Position numbers and translations under genes: made by a program. This document shows positions 44,841 through 55,618 of a DNA stretch of 64,000 nucleotides, one piece after another; the first letter of the stretch is position 1, and every line of letters begins with the position of its first letter. The stretch spans positions 38,595 to 102,594 of the forward strand of contig CACHSH010000002.1 in the NCBI GenBank assembly GCA_902582475.1, written 5' to 3'. Under the pieces are notes generated by a model. The model searched no databases, was not told the origin of the DNA, and worked only from the letters and a program-made list of their open reading frames with translations. The DNA comes from an uncultured Pelagibacteraceae bacterium. GTDB lineage: Bacteria; Pseudomonadota; Alphaproteobacteria; Pelagibacterales; Pelagibacteraceae.

Positions 44841-45929
44841 ATGGAAAAAACAGCTTTATATAATTTTCATAAAAATTCAGGAGCAAAGTTCGTTCCTTTT
44901 GCAGGATATGAGATGCCTATCCAATATAAAGATGGCATAGTCAAAGAACATATAAACACAAGACAGTCTGCTGGTTTTTTTGATGTATCACATATGGGGC
45001 AATTTTTTGTTTCTGGAGGTCGATCAACTGAACTTAGTTTAGAAAAAATTATCCCATTAGATTTTAAAGAAATTCAGATGAACCAGTCTAAATACTCCTT
45101 TTTGATTAATGATGAAGGGGGAGTTATAGATGACCTTATTATAACACGAGTTGAAAATGGTTTTAATATTATACTAAACGCAGCTTGCAAGGATAACGAT
45201 ATTAAAGAAATTGCAAAATGTTTAAATTCTGAAAGCAAATACGAATTAAGAAAAGATTTATCTCTTATAGCTTTACAAGGTCCCAAATCAGAGTCAATTC
45301 TTGAATCAATTATAAAAGGTGTAAAAGAACTCAAATTTATGAATGGAAATTATTTTGAATTTCAGGAAAAGAAAATTTACATAACTCGTTCTGGATATAC
45401 TGGCGAAGATGGTTTTGAGATTTCTGTGCCAAATTCAATTGTTGAAAATCTTATCAAACTTCTTACAGATAAAGATGCAAAACCTATTGGTTTAGGAGCA
45501 AGAGATACACTTCGATTAGAAGCAGGATTATGTTTGTACGGTCATGAATTAAATCAAGAGATTAACCCTATACAAGCAGATTTAAAATGGGCTATTTCAA
45601 AAAAAAGAAGAGAAACAGGAGGATTCAAAGGTTGGGAAAATATTAAAAAAGATTTACAAAATGGAGTTTCAAAAATTAGAATCGGCATTAAACCAGCAGG
45701 TAAAATTATAGCAAGAGAAGGTACAAAAATTTATTCTCAAAGCGGAGAGGAAATAGGAGTTATCACAAGCGGCACATATGGACCAAGTGTTAATAGTCCA
45801 GTTGCTATGGGATATATTAAAAGTAAATTTTCAGAAATTAATAATAAAATTTTAATAGAAGTAAGAGGAAAAAAGCATGAGGCTAAAGTATCTAAATTAC
45901 CATTTTATAAAAAAAGTTATGTTAAATAG
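44841..45929 (+). CDS. gcvT: Glycine cleavage system T protein (aminomethyltransferase)
   Basis: This 362-residue protein transfers the methylene of the aminomethyl-lipoyl group to tetrahydrofolate, releasing ammonia. It shows [57 protein letters not shown] and [20 protein letters not shown], all canonical. It begins 3 bases after the tandem glycine riboswitch and leads the gcvT-gcvH-gcvP operon. The sarcosine oxidase alpha subunit at the left edge shares this folate domain. Confidence 0.97.
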   Translation: MEKTALYNFHKNSGAKFVPFAGYEMPIQYKDGIVKEHINTRQSAGFFDVSHMGQFFVSGGRSTELSLEKIIPLDFKEIQMNQSKYSFLINDEGGVIDDLIITRVENGFNIILNAACKDNDIKEIAKCLNSESKYELRKDLSLIALQGPKSESILESIIKGVKELKFMNGNYFEFQEKKIYITRSGYTGEDGFEISVPNSIVENLIKLLTDKDAKPIGLGARDTLRLEAGLCLYGHELNQEINPIQADLKWAISKKRRETGGFKGWENIKKDLQNGVSKIRIGIKPAGKIIAREGTKIYSQSGEEIGVITSGTYGPSVNSPVAMGYIKSKFSEINNKILIEVRGKKHEAKVSKLPFYKKSYVK

Positions 45930-45937
45930 GAGGATAT

Positions 45938-46318
45938 ATGAGTGAGAAAAAATATTCAAAAAAACATGAATGGATTATGTTAGATGGAGAGTCCGCAACA
46001 GTCGGTATAAGCAAGCATGCGACGGAAATGCTTGGTGATATTGTTTTTGTTGAACTTCCTGAAAAAGGCAAAAGCTTAAGCAAAGAAGAAAAAGCCGCTG
46101 TAGTAGAGTCCACAAAAGCTGCAAGTGATGTATATACGCCCGTATCTGGAGAAATTGTAGAAACAAATCAACCAATTGTTGATGACCCATCAAATGTAAA
46201 TAAAGATCCAGAAAATAATGGTTGGTTTTTTAAAATTAAAATTAAAGACAAATCAGAATTGAACTCTTTGATGAGTCAGCCAGATTATGAAAAATTTGTA
46301 AAGGACAATCCAAATTAA
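45938..46318 (+). CDS. gcvH: Glycine cleavage system H protein
   Basis: This 126-residue lipoyl carrier has the attachment lysine in [11 protein letters not shown] (Lys60) and the GVTxYA-like [21 protein letters not shown] start with SGEIVETN following. It shuttles the aminomethyl group between GcvP, GcvT and GcvL. AGGAGG lies 5 bases before its ATG, and only one base separates its stop from gcvP. No lpdA is in the window. Confidence 0.97.
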   Translation: MSEKKYSKKHEWIMLDGESATVGISKHATEMLGDIVFVELPEKGKSLSKEEKAAVVESTKAASDVYTPVSGEIVETNQPIVDDPSNVNKDPENNGWFFKIKIKDKSELNSLMSQPDYEKFVKDNPN

Positions 46319-46319
46319 C

Positions 46320-49187
46320 ATGATAGACGATACTTCAAAAGAATTTATCAGTAGGCACATTGGTCCGAGCACTGAAGACCAAAAAGAGATGTTAAAAGCA
46401 ATATCTTCAAAATCAATTGATAATTTAATCGAGAATACTGTTCCAAAGAATATTTTAATAAAAGACGAACTTAAAATTGATGAACCTATGTCAGAGAATG
46501 ATGCTCTAAAAAAATTGAAACTTTTGTCAAAAAAAAATGAAGTTTTCCGTAATTTTATAGGAATGGGTTACTATAATACTGTTACTCCAAATGTTATTTT
46601 AAGAAATATACTCGAGAATCCTGGTTGGTATACTTCTTACACTCCATACCAACCTGAAGTAGCCCAGGGAAGATTAGAAATGTTAATTAATTTCCAACAA
46701 ATGATAATGGATTTAACTGGTATGGATATAGCAAATGCTTCGTTGTTAGATGAAGGAACTGCTGCTGCTGAAGCAGTGGGTTTATGTCAAAGATTAGATA
46801 AAAATAATTCAAAAAAGATATTTGTATCAAGTTCATGTAATCCTCAAACAATAGATATAATTAAGACAAGGGTTGAGCCATTCAATATAGAGCTAATTAT
46901 TGGTGATGAGGAAAAAATTTTAAAAGGTATTAAAGATAAAATTATTTGTGGTGTTTTAGCTTACCCTGGAACTTTAGGTGAAATTAAAGACCCTAGTGAG
47001 TCTATAAGCTTAATTCATAAAAAAGAAGGCAAAGTAATTGTTGTTAGTGATCTGTTATCTTTAACAAGACTTAAAACCCCAGCAGAACTTGGGGCAGATA
47101 TTGCTGTTGGAAGTGCGCAAAGATTTGGAATACCTATGGGTTATGGAGGTCCACATGCAGCGTTTTTTGCAACCAAAGAAGAATTTAAAAGATCTATGCC
47201 AGGTAGAATTATTGGAGTATCAGTTGATAGACATGGGAAAAAAGCGTTTAGATTATCTCTTCAAACAAGAGAACAGCACATAAGAAGAGACAAGGCTACA
47301 AGCAATATTTGTACTGCTCAAGCACTACTTGCAATTCTTTCAGCTGCTTATGCAATTTATCATGGACCTGAAGGAATTTTAAAAATAGCTAATAGGACAT
47401 CAAAGTTAGCAAAAATTTTTGCTGACGGACTGAAATCAGGTGGTTACCAACTACACTCTGAAAATTTTTTTGATACAGTTACTGTCAAAACAAATGAGAA
47501 AACAGACACTATAAATAACAAGGCTTTATCAGAAAAAATTAATTTGAGGGTAGTAGATAAAAATACATTATCTGTAGCTTTTGATGAGGTTAAGAGAGTT
47601 GATCATGTAAATACTCTACTAAAAATATTCGGAATAAAAAAAACATTTAGTAATACTGATAAAGTTGATTTAACTAATTTACCAAAAAATCTTTTAAGAA
47701 CATCTAAATACCTTACTCATCCTATTTTTCATAAATATCATTCAGAAACTGAGATGCTTCGTTATTTAAAAAGATTAGAGGATTGTGATATTGCTTTAAA
47801 TAGATCTATGATTGCACTTGGTTCATGTACGATGAAGCTAAATGCTACAGCTGAGCTTATCCCTGTGACTTGGAAAGAATTTTCATTACCACACCCTTTT
47901 GTACCCCAAGATCAAATGAAAGGTTATAAGGTTTTATTTAATGACCTAGTTAATGATTTAAAAGAAATCACAGGTTTTGACGCGGTTTCTCTTCAACCAA
48001 ATTCTGGTGCTCAAGGTGAATATTCAGGATTAATGACTATTCGTAAGTTTCATTTAAATAATAATCAAAAAAATAGAAACGTATGTTTAATACCAGAGTC
48101 AGCACATGGTACGAATCCTGCAAGTGCACAAATGTGTGGTATGAAAGTAGTAGTTATTAATTGTGATGATGAAGGGAATGTTGATTTGGAAGATTTAAAA
48201 GATAAGGTTAATAAGCATTCAAAAGATCTTGCTGCACTGATGGTGACTTACCCATCAACACATGGAGTATTCGAAGAAAAAATTAGTGAAATTTGTGATT
48301 ATGTCCATAAAGCTGGCGGTCAAGTTTATATGGATGGTGCAAACCTTAATGCACTAGTTGGTATTGCAAAACCTGGAAAATTTGGACCAGATGTTTGTCA
48401 TATTAACTTACACAAAACTTTTTGTATTCCACATGGAGGAGGAGGGCCAGGCATGGGTCCAATCGCATGCGCAAAACACTTAAAAGATTTTTTACCAAAT
48501 CATAACATTACTAAAAATAATAGATCCGAGAAAAGTTTAGGCTCTGTATCTGCTGCGCCATGGGGAAGTGCGAGTATATTACCAATTTCTTGGATGTATA
48601 TAAAGATGATGGGAGCTGAAGGTTTAAGAAAAGCATCTGAGGTAGCAATTTTAAACGCAAATTACATATCAAAAAAATTATCTAATTATTACAAAGTTCT
48701 CTACAAAGGAAAAAATGGAAATGTTGCACACGAATGTATTATAGATCTTAGACCAATAAAATCTAAATCCGGAATTTCAGAGGAAGATATCGCCAAAAGA
48801 TTAATAGATTACGGTTATCACGCCCCAACAATGTCCTGGCCTGTTGCTGGAACATTAATGATTGAACCAACGGAGAGTGAAAATCTTGCAGAGATAAATC
48901 GTTTTTGTAATGCATTAATATCTATTAAAAAAGAAATTGACAAAGTTGATAATGGTAGTTTTGACAAAAAAGACAATCCTTTGAAAAATGCCCCGCACAC
49001 ACATCTTGAGCTAAGCGCAGATGAATGGAAACACTTATATAAAAGAGAAGAAGCCGCATTTCCAAATGAATATTTGAAAGATAATAAGTTTTGGCCACCA
49101 GTTGGAAGAGTTGATAATGTTTTTGGTGATAGAAACTTAGTTTGCTCCTGCCCTAGTCTTCAAGAATATAAAGAAGAGGCAGCTTAA
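46320..49187 (+). CDS. gcvP: Glycine dehydrogenase (decarboxylating), P protein
   Basis: This 955-residue full-length (fused P1/P2) PLP enzyme decarboxylates glycine and loads the aminomethyl group on GcvH. The PLP lysine is Lys699 in [19 protein letters not shown]. The N-terminus [14 protein letters not shown] and the [14 protein letters not shown] and [11 protein letters not shown]-like [14 protein letters not shown] blocks are standard. It follows gcvH after one base and is followed after 7 bases by the flavoprotein of the next cluster, so read-through between the two functions is possible. Confidence 0.97.
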   Translation: MIDDTSKEFISRHIGPSTEDQKEMLKAISSKSIDNLIENTVPKNILIKDELKIDEPMSENDALKKLKLLSKKNEVFRNFIGMGYYNTVTPNVILRNILENPGWYTSYTPYQPEVAQGRLEMLINFQQMIMDLTGMDIANASLLDEGTAAAEAVGLCQRLDKNNSKKIFVSSSCNPQTIDIIKTRVEPFNIELIIGDEEKILKGIKDKIICGVLAYPGTLGEIKDPSESISLIHKKEGKVIVVSDLLSLTRLKTPAELGADIAVGSAQRFGIPMGYGGPHAAFFATKEEFKRSMPGRIIGVSVDRHGKKAFRLSLQTREQHIRRDKATSNICTAQALLAILSAAYAIYHGPEGILKIANRTSKLAKIFADGLKSGGYQLHSENFFDTVTVKTNEKTDTINNKALSEKINLRVVDKNTLSVAFDEVKRVDHVNTLLKIFGIKKTFSNTDKVDLTNLPKNLLRTSKYLTHPIFHKYHSETEMLRYLKRLEDCDIALNRSMIALGSCTMKLNATAELIPVTWKEFSLPHPFVPQDQMKGYKVLFNDLVNDLKEITGFDAVSLQPNSGAQGEYSGLMTIRKFHLNNNQKNRNVCLIPESAHGTNPASAQMCGMKVVVINCDDEGNVDLEDLKDKVNKHSKDLAALMVTYPSTHGVFEEKISEICDYVHKAGGQVYMDGANLNALVGIAKPGKFGPDVCHINLHKTFCIPHGGGGPGMGPIACAKHLKDFLPNHNITKNNRSEKSLGSVSAAPWGSASILPISWMYIKMMGAEGLRKASEVAILNANYISKKLSNYYKVLYKGKNGNVAHECIIDLRPIKSKSGISEEDIAKRLIDYGYHAPTMSWPVAGTLMIEPTESENLAEINRFCNALISIKKEIDKVDNGSFDKKDNPLKNAPHTHLELSADEWKHLYKREEAAFPNEYLKDNKFWPPVGRVDNVFGDRNLVCSCPSLQEYKEEAA

Positions 49188-49194
49188 CTACTTA

Positions 49195-50472
49195 ATGAAA
49201 ATCGCAGTTATCGGTTCAGGAATATCAGGTCTATCAGCAGCTTATTATTTATCAAAAAAACACAAAGTAGATCTTTTTGAAAAAGAGGACTATTTTGGAG
49301 GGCACTCATATACATACGAAATAAACGAAAATAATAAAAAGGTCCCTGTAGACCTAGGATTTATAGTTTTTAATAAATTAACTTATCCAAATTTAATAAA
49401 TTTTTTTAATGAACTCAAAATCCCATTTGAAAAAAGTGATATGTCCTTTTCAGTTTCTGTAAAAAACTCAACCATCGAATATGGTGGTACTGGTTTTAAT
49501 TCATTATTTGCAAGAAAAAATAATTTAATAAACTTTAATTTCATTAAAATGATTTATGAAATTATATCTTTTTACAAAACAGCACCCATTTTGTTAAAGA
49601 AAGATTTAAGAAATCTGACGCTAGGAAACTATTTGGACAGCTCAAAGCTTTCTAAATATTTTGTAAATTATCATATTGTTCCTATGGTAGCTGCAATTTG
49701 GTCAATGCCTTATTCTAAAGCACGAGATATTCCTTTCGAACTTTTTTTAAACTTTTTTAATAATCATGGTTTATTTAAATTAAAAAATAGGCCGCAGTGG
49801 TATACCGTAACTCACAGAAGTAGAAACTATGTTTTAAAAGTTTTAGAAAAAATTAGTGGGGAATATTTTAAAAATTATGAAATTAATAAAATTATAACAA
49901 GTAATGATAATGTAAGAATTTTTTCACAAAACTCACAAGAATATAGAGATTATGACCACGTTGTACTATCTTGTCATGCCGATCAAAGTTTAAAAATAAT
50001 CGATAAACCATCTGTTGATGAAAAAAAAATACTTAGTGAATTTAACTATGTATCTAACGATGCTTACTTACATACAGATAATAATCTAATGCCAAATAAG
50101 AAAAATGCATGGTCTAGTTGGAACTCAATATCAAAAAAAGATTTATCAAAAATTTGTGTTACATACTGGCTGAATAAATTACAAAATTTAGATACAAATA
50201 TTAATTATTTTTTGACTCTAAATCCAATTGTAAAAATTAAAGAGGATAAAATTATTAAAAAGGTAAATTTTACACATCCATATTTAAATACCAAGAGTTT
50301 TGAAATGCAAAGTCACCTTAAATATTTACAAGGAAAAAATAGAATTTGGTTTTCAGGAAGTTATTTTGGATATGGTTTTCATGAAGATGGATTAAAATCG
50401 TCTTTAGAAATGCTTAAACAATTTGAAGGAAAAAATGGAGACATGTATATACAAAGGTATAGTAACGCATAG
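49195..50472 (+). CDS. NAD(P)/FAD-dependent oxidoreductase, amine-oxidase-like (COG2907 type)
   Basis: This 425-residue flavoprotein has the FAD motif [21 protein letters not shown] at residues 4-24, then [14 protein letters not shown], and [16 protein letters not shown]. The C-terminal [18 protein letters not shown] block, with adjacent DUF1365 and Cfa genes, identifies the COG2907 group. Relatives in the singlet-oxygen regulon of Rhodobacter and in photolyase gene clusters of marine bacteria act on membrane fatty acids, reportedly as part of furan fatty acid synthesis (recalled, not verified for this protein). It overlaps the next gene by 38 bases. Confidence 0.85.
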   Translation: MKIAVIGSGISGLSAAYYLSKKHKVDLFEKEDYFGGHSYTYEINENNKKVPVDLGFIVFNKLTYPNLINFFNELKIPFEKSDMSFSVSVKNSTIEYGGTGFNSLFARKNNLINFNFIKMIYEIISFYKTAPILLKKDLRNLTLGNYLDSSKLSKYFVNYHIVPMVAAIWSMPYSKARDIPFELFLNFFNNHGLFKLKNRPQWYTVTHRSRNYVLKVLEKISGEYFKNYEINKIITSNDNVRIFSQNSQEYRDYDHVVLSCHADQSLKIIDKPSVDEKKILSEFNYVSNDAYLHTDNNLMPNKKNAWSSWNSISKKDLSKICVTYWLNKLQNLDTNINYFLTLNPIVKIKEDKIIKKVNFTHPYLNTKSFEMQSHLKYLQGKNRIWFSGSYFGYGFHEDGLKSSLEMLKQFEGKNGDMYIQRYSNA

Positions 50473-51196
50473 AAGATTTAAACCAAAAAGGCATTTTTTT
50501 TCTTATAAAACTTTTTCTATATTATTTGATTTAGATGAGTTAGAAGATTTAGAAAAAAAAATTTCAATTTTTTCCTTAAATAAGTTCAACTTATTTAGTT
50601 TTTATAATAAAGATCACGGTGATAGAGACGGAAAAAATCTTAAAAATTGGGTAAGAACAAACTTAAAAAAAAATAATATCAATTTTAGTGTTTCAAAAAT
50701 TAAACTTCTATGTTTTCCAAGAATTTTTGGATATGTTTTCAATCCCTTAAGTATTTTTTATTGTTATAACGAAAATCAAGAATTAAAAGCTATTCTTTAC
50801 GAGGTAAAAAATACTTTCAATGAACAGCATACTTATATTTTTCCCGTAGATAAAAATAATAAAATTATAACACAAAGTTGTAATAAAAAATTTTATGTCT
50901 CACCATTTATGGAAATGGATACAGCTTATAGATTTAGATTGGCCGAACCAAAGAAAACCTTAAGTGTATTTATAAAACAATCAGATAAAGAGGGAATGTT
51001 ACTATCAGCTTGCCAAATTGGCAAAAAACAGGAAATATCCACAAAAAAATTATTCAGTAATTTCGTTAAACATCCAATGATGACAATTAAAATTATTATG
51101 GCGATACATTTTGAAGCATTAAGACTATGGAGAAAAGGAGTTAAATTGGTGAAAAGAAAGTCAAAAGTTAAAAACAATCTTTCTTTAGAAAAATGA
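50435..51196 (+). CDS. DUF1365 family protein (COG3496)
   Basis: The start at 50435 is chosen ([17 protein letters not shown], the usual DUF1365 opening) with GAAGGA 4 bases upstream; an in-frame TTG at 50423 is less plausible. The 253 residues include [33 protein letters not shown] and [12 protein letters not shown], the family blocks. The C-terminal [17 protein letters not shown] helix is also conserved. Function is unknown but it is genetically tied to COG2907 flavoproteins and Cfa-like methyltransferases. It overlaps cfa by 4 bases. Confidence 0.88.
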   Translation: METCIYKGIVTHRRFKPKRHFFSYKTFSILFDLDELEDLEKKISIFSLNKFNLFSFYNKDHGDRDGKNLKNWVRTNLKKNNINFSVSKIKLLCFPRIFGYVFNPLSIFYCYNENQELKAILYEVKNTFNEQHTYIFPVDKNNKIITQSCNKKFYVSPFMEMDTAYRFRLAEPKKTLSVFIKQSDKEGMLLSACQIGKKQEISTKKLFSNFVKHPMMTIKIIMAIHFEALRLWRKGVKLVKRKSKVKNNLSLEK

Positions 51197-52380
51197 ATTT
51201 AAGTATTTATAAAATTTCAGAAAAATTTGTATTAAAAAAACTTAATAATATAAATTATGGAAATCTTATTTTAGAAAATTATAATGGTAAATCTTATAAT
51301 TTTGGGGAACAAGACAGTATTTTAAAAGCAAAAATAAAAATTTATAATCCTAAATTTTATTTAAACATCGTAAAGGGTGGTAGTACAGCCTTAGCCGAAA
51401 GCTATATTAAAAATGATTTTGAAACTAATAATTTACCATCACTTATAGAACTCACCGCTAAAAATATAAATATCACTCATGAATTTTCTGGAATTTTAAA
51501 TATATCAAGTTTAACCAGTATCTTTAGAAAAGTCTTTAAATCAAATACTAAAAAAAAAAGTGTGGAATATATTTCTAAACACTATGATTTGGGAAATGAA
51601 TTTTTTTCAACCTGGCTTGACAAAACTTTAACATATTCTTGTGGGATTTTTGATAAACCTGGACAAGAACTAGAAAAAGCACAAATTAATAAATACAACA
51701 AATTAATTAATATGATTAATCCCAAGCCTGGAGATAAAATTTTAGAAATAGGGTGTGGTTGGGGAGGGTTTGCAGAGCATCTTGCAAAAAATTACGATGT
51801 TCAACTAGATTGTATTACCATTTCAAAGAAACAATTTGAATTTACAAAAAAAAGAATAAATCGTCTTGGTTTAAACAATAAAGTAAAAGTGAAATTTTTA
51901 GACTATAGGGATTTAAAAGATAAATATGATGCGATTGCATCTATAGAAATGATAGAGGCTGTTGGAGAAAAACATTTGAATAAATATTTTTCTATAATTA
52001 AAAATAATCTAAAACCTGATGGGGTTGGTGCAATTCAAGCCATTATAATTAAAGATGAACTTTTTAACAGATATAGAAGAAATGAAGATTTTATTCAGAA
52101 ATATATTTTTCCAGGAGGCTTTCTGCCATCTCTTCAATCAATTAAAGATTACTCTAAAAAAACTGGATTAACGCTAAAGAGTTATAATTCTTATGGAACT
52201 CACTATTCACACACATTAAGCAAATGGAGAGAAAATTTTATAGGATCTTGGAACAATATTGCCAAACAAGGCTTTGATAATTCATTTAAAAAAATTTGGG
52301 ATTTCTATTTTTCTTATTGTGAAGCAGGTTTTAGATCGAAGAATATAGATTTAATACAATTTTCAGTTAGGAATAAATAA
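51193..52380 (+). CDS. cfa: Cyclopropane-fatty-acyl-phospholipid synthase-like SAM methyltransferase
   Basis: This 395-residue protein has an N-terminal lipid-binding domain, then YISKHYDLGNEFFSTWLDKTLTYSCG, the SAM motif ILEIGCGWGGFAEHLA, ITISKKQFEF, and IASIEMIEAVGEKHL. All are hallmarks of the Cfa/Mma family (COG2230), which methylates or cyclopropanates double bonds of membrane phospholipid acyl chains. Late FPGGFLPSL and GSWNNIAKQGFDN also fit. In this neighbourhood a methylated or furan fatty acid product is as likely as a cyclopropane (inference). Confidence 0.92.
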   Translation: MNLSIYKISEKFVLKKLNNINYGNLILENYNGKSYNFGEQDSILKAKIKIYNPKFYLNIVKGGSTALAESYIKNDFETNNLPSLIELTAKNINITHEFSGILNISSLTSIFRKVFKSNTKKKSVEYISKHYDLGNEFFSTWLDKTLTYSCGIFDKPGQELEKAQINKYNKLINMINPKPGDKILEIGCGWGGFAEHLAKNYDVQLDCITISKKQFEFTKKRINRLGLNNKVKVKFLDYRDLKDKYDAIASIEMIEAVGEKHLNKYFSIIKNNLKPDGVGAIQAIIIKDELFNRYRRNEDFIQKYIFPGGFLPSLQSIKDYSKKTGLTLKSYNSYGTHYSHTLSKWRENFIGSWNNIAKQGFDNSFKKIWDFYFSYCEAGFRSKNIDLIQFSVRNK

Positions 52381-52383
52381 AAA

Positions 52384-52908
52384 ATGAGATATATATTAAC
52401 TTTATTTTTAACTTTGTTTTTAACTAACTGTGTGGCAGGTATGAAACCAGAGGATTTTAAGGATCAAAAACCAAAACTTATAATTGAAGAATTTTTAAAG
52501 GGAAATGTTAAGGCCTATGGTGTACTTCAGAATAGAGGTGGAAAAGTTACAAGACAGTTTTCTGCGGACCTAGATGGCAAATGGGATGGAAAACAATTAA
52601 TTCTAGATGAAAGATTTAATTGGTCTGATGGAGAAGTTCAGACAAGACAATGGAAAATAATAAAAAAAGATGATCATAATTACGAAGGCACCGCAGCAGA
52701 TGTTGTTGGCATAGCAAAAGGATTTTCTTACGGTTCTGCTTTTAAATTAGAATATGTTTTGCTAGTACCAGTAAAAGGAAAAGAAATTAAAATTACTTTT
52801 GATGATTGGATTTTTAAGCAAAGCGACACCGTTGCAATTAATAGGGCCAAAATGACTAAATTTGGTTTTAAAGTAGCGGAGCTAACAGTTGTTTTCATTA
52901 AAAATTAA
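52384..52908 (+). CDS. DUF3833 lipoprotein
   Basis: This 174-residue protein has a lipoprotein signal with lipobox LTNC (Cys16). Conserved segments include MKPEDFKDQKPKLIIEEFLKG, GKVTRQFSADLDGKWDGKQL, and DDHNYEGTAADVVGIAKG. The DUF3833 family regularly accompanies COG2907, DUF1365 and Cfa genes, and looks like a lipocalin-like outer-membrane lipoprotein, perhaps handling the modified lipid (inference). It starts 3 bases after cfa. Confidence 0.85.
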   Translation: MRYILTLFLTLFLTNCVAGMKPEDFKDQKPKLIIEEFLKGNVKAYGVLQNRGGKVTRQFSADLDGKWDGKQLILDERFNWSDGEVQTRQWKIIKKDDHNYEGTAADVVGIAKGFSYGSAFKLEYVLLVPVKGKEIKITFDDWIFKQSDTVAINRAKMTKFGFKVAELTVVFIKN

Positions 52909-52988
52909 GTTATTTACTTTAAATATAATCTTAATATTTAATTATTTTTTTTCTGGTTTTAACTTACAATAAATTATATTTCATAATT

Positions 52989-53453
52989 ATGTTAAGTAAT
53001 AAATATTTATCTTTATTTTTTATAATAATAATTACATTCCTTCCTTCTGTTATAGGCGGTGTTGTAACATCTATATATAAAGAGCCATGGTATACAGAAA
53101 TAATTCGACCATCGTTTAGTCCACCAGATTGGGTTTTTGGTCCAGTATGGACTACATTATATATTTTAATGTCAGTGGCAATTTGGTTAAATTGGATTTT
53201 TAATCGTGAAATTAAAACAATTAAAATCTATTTTTATCATATTTTTTTTAATTCAATTTGGAGTATAATTTTTTTCGGCTTTCATCAAATATTTTTAGCC
53301 ATGATCAATTTAGTTGTAATATTATTTTTTATCCTTTGGTTAATGAAAATTTATTACAAAAATAGTAAAATAAGTTTTTTACTAATGATACCTTATTTGC
53401 TATGGTCGTCTTACGCTTTATTACTTAATATGAGCATTTTTTATTTAAATTAA
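52989..53453 (+). CDS. tspO: TspO/MBR family protein
   Basis: This 154-residue protein has five helices and the TspO signatures YKEPWYTEIIRPSFSPPDW, VFGPVWTTLYILMSVAIWLNW, with a final PYLLWSSYALLLNMSIFYLN. TspO binds tetrapyrroles and lipids in the outer membrane and is linked to light/oxygen stress responses. It follows the Cfa cluster after an 80-base gap and precedes an oxidoreductase gene by 2 bases. Confidence 0.93.
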   Translation: MLSNKYLSLFFIIIITFLPSVIGGVVTSIYKEPWYTEIIRPSFSPPDWVFGPVWTTLYILMSVAIWLNWIFNREIKTIKIYFYHIFFNSIWSIIFFGFHQIFLAMINLVVILFFILWLMKIYYKNSKISFLLMIPYLLWSSYALLLNMSIFYLN

Positions 53454-53455
53454 TA

Positions 53456-54559
53456 ATGGATGATATTGTTATAATTGGTGGGGGAATTATTGGCACAGCA
53501 ACAGCTTATTTTTTAACAAAAGAGGGAAGAAAAGTTAAAGTAATTGAGCAAGATCCTACCTACAAAAAAGCGTCATTTCCATTATCTCTAGGAGGTTTTA
53601 GAAGACAATTTTTTCAAAAAGAAAATATATTGCTTGGAAAATATGCAAGAGAATTCATTTTTCAAGTTCCAGAACTATTAAAAACAAAAAAAAACCCAAA
53701 ACCTACTACTAGTGTGGTTCCAAATGGTTACTTATTTCTATTTGGACCCAACCATGCTCTAGAACAATACGAAGCGCTTAAAAATCATAAACATTGCGAC
53801 GCGGGTACCAAAAATATAAAAGGTTCAGAACTTAAAAAAAAATTTCCATATGTAAATGACGAAGGTATCGAAACGGTAACATATACTGATGATAAAAAAG
53901 AAGGCTGGATTGATCCTTATTTGTTTCATGGAGCTCTCAAAAATAAGGCTCAAGAACAGGGCGCTGAATTTGTTAAAGGTGAAATCAAAGATGTTTCTGA
54001 GATTAATTCAAATATTATAATTTGCGCAGTTGGTTATAATACAAATAATTTACTAAAAGATGTGCCTGTTGTGCCTCAAAAGCATACAGTATTTAGAATT
54101 AGTTGTCCTAAACATATACCTGAAATGCCATTAACTTCTGATTTTACTACAGGCGTTTATTGGAGACCTGAAGGAAAGGAATATTTAGCAGGCTCTCCTA
54201 TATCAACATTTGACGCAAATGACCTTGAACCTGACTGGGATCACTTCGAGGATTTGGTTTGGCCAGCATTGGCAAAAAGAATTCCAGTTTTTGAAAAACT
54301 CAAATTGACGGGCGGATGGGCCGGATATTACGACTGTAACAAACTAGATAATAATGCAGTCGTTGGAAAGCATCCAAAATATAAAAATCTATATTTAGCG
54401 TCTGGTTTTACCGGAAGAGGTTTAATGCAAGCACCAGGTATCGGTAGAGCTTTAACAGAATTAATTACTACTGGATCTTTTCAGTCAATTGATTTAAATG
54501 CCTTATCTGTAAACAGAGTTCTTGAAAATAAAAAAATACCAGAACCATATGTGCTTTAA
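53456..54559 (+). CDS. FAD-dependent oxidoreductase, DAO family
   Basis: This 367-residue flavoprotein has the motif IIGGGIIGTATAYFLTKEG (residues 6-24), followed by FPLSLGGFRRQFFQKEN and GWIDPYLFHGAL, then a C-terminal ASGFTGRGLMQAPGIGRALTEL. The type resembles FOXRED1/sarcosine-dimethylglycine-oxidase-like enzymes. Substrate is probably a secondary or tertiary amine (inference), fitting methylated amine metabolism of this organism. Its stop abuts the Yip1 gene. Confidence 0.85.
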   Translation: MDDIVIIGGGIIGTATAYFLTKEGRKVKVIEQDPTYKKASFPLSLGGFRRQFFQKENILLGKYAREFIFQVPELLKTKKNPKPTTSVVPNGYLFLFGPNHALEQYEALKNHKHCDAGTKNIKGSELKKKFPYVNDEGIETVTYTDDKKEGWIDPYLFHGALKNKAQEQGAEFVKGEIKDVSEINSNIIICAVGYNTNNLLKDVPVVPQKHTVFRISCPKHIPEMPLTSDFTTGVYWRPEGKEYLAGSPISTFDANDLEPDWDHFEDLVWPALAKRIPVFEKLKLTGGWAGYYDCNKLDNNAVVGKHPKYKNLYLASGFTGRGLMQAPGIGRALTELITTGSFQSIDLNALSVNRVLENKKIPEPYVL

Positions 54560-55078
54560 ATGAAATCAAATTTTTTAAATAGAATTTATAGGGCTATAAA
54601 AATTGATCCTGACTTATATGAAGAAGTTGAACATGATAAATCGGCTACTTTTCAGGCTGCCTCAGTAGTAATTCTTTCAAGCTTGGCAGCAGGAATAGGA
54701 GCAATTCATTTGGGAGCTTCAAATTTACTTTTAGGCCCTTTACTCTCTTTAGCAAGTTGGTATTTTTGGGCTTTTCTTATCTATATTGTTGGAACAAAAA
54801 TATTTCCTGATAAACAAACTAAAAGTAATCATGGAGAATTACTTAGAACAATTGGTTTTTCTAGCGCACCCGGTTTAATTAGAGTATTTGGTTTTACACC
54901 AGAGCTTATGACTGTAACTTTTATCGGATCATCATTATGGATGCTCGCCTGTATGGTGGTAGGAGTAAGACAGGCTCTCGATTATAAAAGCTTGTGGAAA
55001 GCTTTTGGGGTAGTAGTTGTTTGCTGGTTTCTTCAAGCTTTATTATTATTTTTGTTGGTGATGTTGTTTAATAGATAA
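54560..55078 (+). CDS. Yip1-domain integral membrane protein
   Basis: This 172-residue protein has an N-terminal cytoplasmic NRIYRAIKIDPDLYEEVEHD segment, then about four or five membrane helices with GELLRTIGFSSAPGLIRVFG, which is characteristic of Yip1-family proteins in alphaproteobacteria. Its function is unknown. It directly abuts the DAO oxidoreductase upstream and is convergent with hisI. Confidence 0.8.
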   Translation: MKSNFLNRIYRAIKIDPDLYEEVEHDKSATFQAASVVILSSLAAGIGAIHLGASNLLLGPLLSLASWYFWAFLIYIVGTKIFPDKQTKSNHGELLRTIGFSSAPGLIRVFGFTPELMTVTFIGSSLWMLACMVVGVRQALDYKSLWKAFGVVVVCWFLQALLLFLLVMLFNR

Positions 55079-55079
55079 C

Positions 55080-55547
55080 TTAAATTTTTGTTGGATTTGG
55101 TTTATCCTTATAAACTTTTTTGGGATCAAATTTTTTCTTTTTATTATTAAAATTTATTTTTATTTTTTCTTCATTATCAATTTTTCCAAGGGTTATCGAC
55201 CTATAAAAACAAGATTTATAACCAACATGACAACTAGCTCCATCACCTATATCCACACTCATCCATATAGAGTCTTGATCATCATCTATTCTCATTTCAA
55301 TAACTTTTTGAATAAAACCACTAGTCTCACCTTTGTGCCAAACCTCTTTTCTTGATCTGCTCCAGTAATGCGCTTCCTGAGTTTCAATTGTTTTTTTTAA
55401 AGCATCAGAGTTCATGAAACCTTGCATTAAAACTTCTTTAGTTTTAAAGTCAGTTGTTGTAACCGGTATGAGACCGTTGCTATCAAATTTTGGAGAAAGT
55501 AAATTTCCTTCTTCGATATCTGCGACATTTTCTCTTTTTTTAAACAT
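55080..55547 (-). CDS. hisI: Phosphoribosyl-AMP cyclohydrolase
   Basis: This 155-residue HisI opens the purine ring of phosphoribosyl-AMP in histidine synthesis. The zinc- and metal-binding signature ASCHVGYKSCFYR and the ETQEAHYWSRSRKEVWHKGETSG block are intact. It is somewhat longer than the 125-135 residue norm through an N-terminal VADIEEGNLLSPKF and a Lys-rich tail. No hisE domain or other his genes are nearby, so histidine genes are dispersed. Confidence 0.94.
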   Translation of the reverse strand: MFKKRENVADIEEGNLLSPKFDSNGLIPVTTTDFKTKEVLMQGFMNSDALKKTIETQEAHYWSRSRKEVWHKGETSGFIQKVIEMRIDDDQDSIWMSVDIGDGASCHVGYKSCFYRSITLGKIDNEEKIKINFNNKKKKFDPKKVYKDKPNPTKI

Positions 55548-55618
55548 TTGATTTATGATTTTAATACTTTTTAATAGTTTGCATAAGTAAATAATATTAT
55601 ATATTAATTTTAATTATT

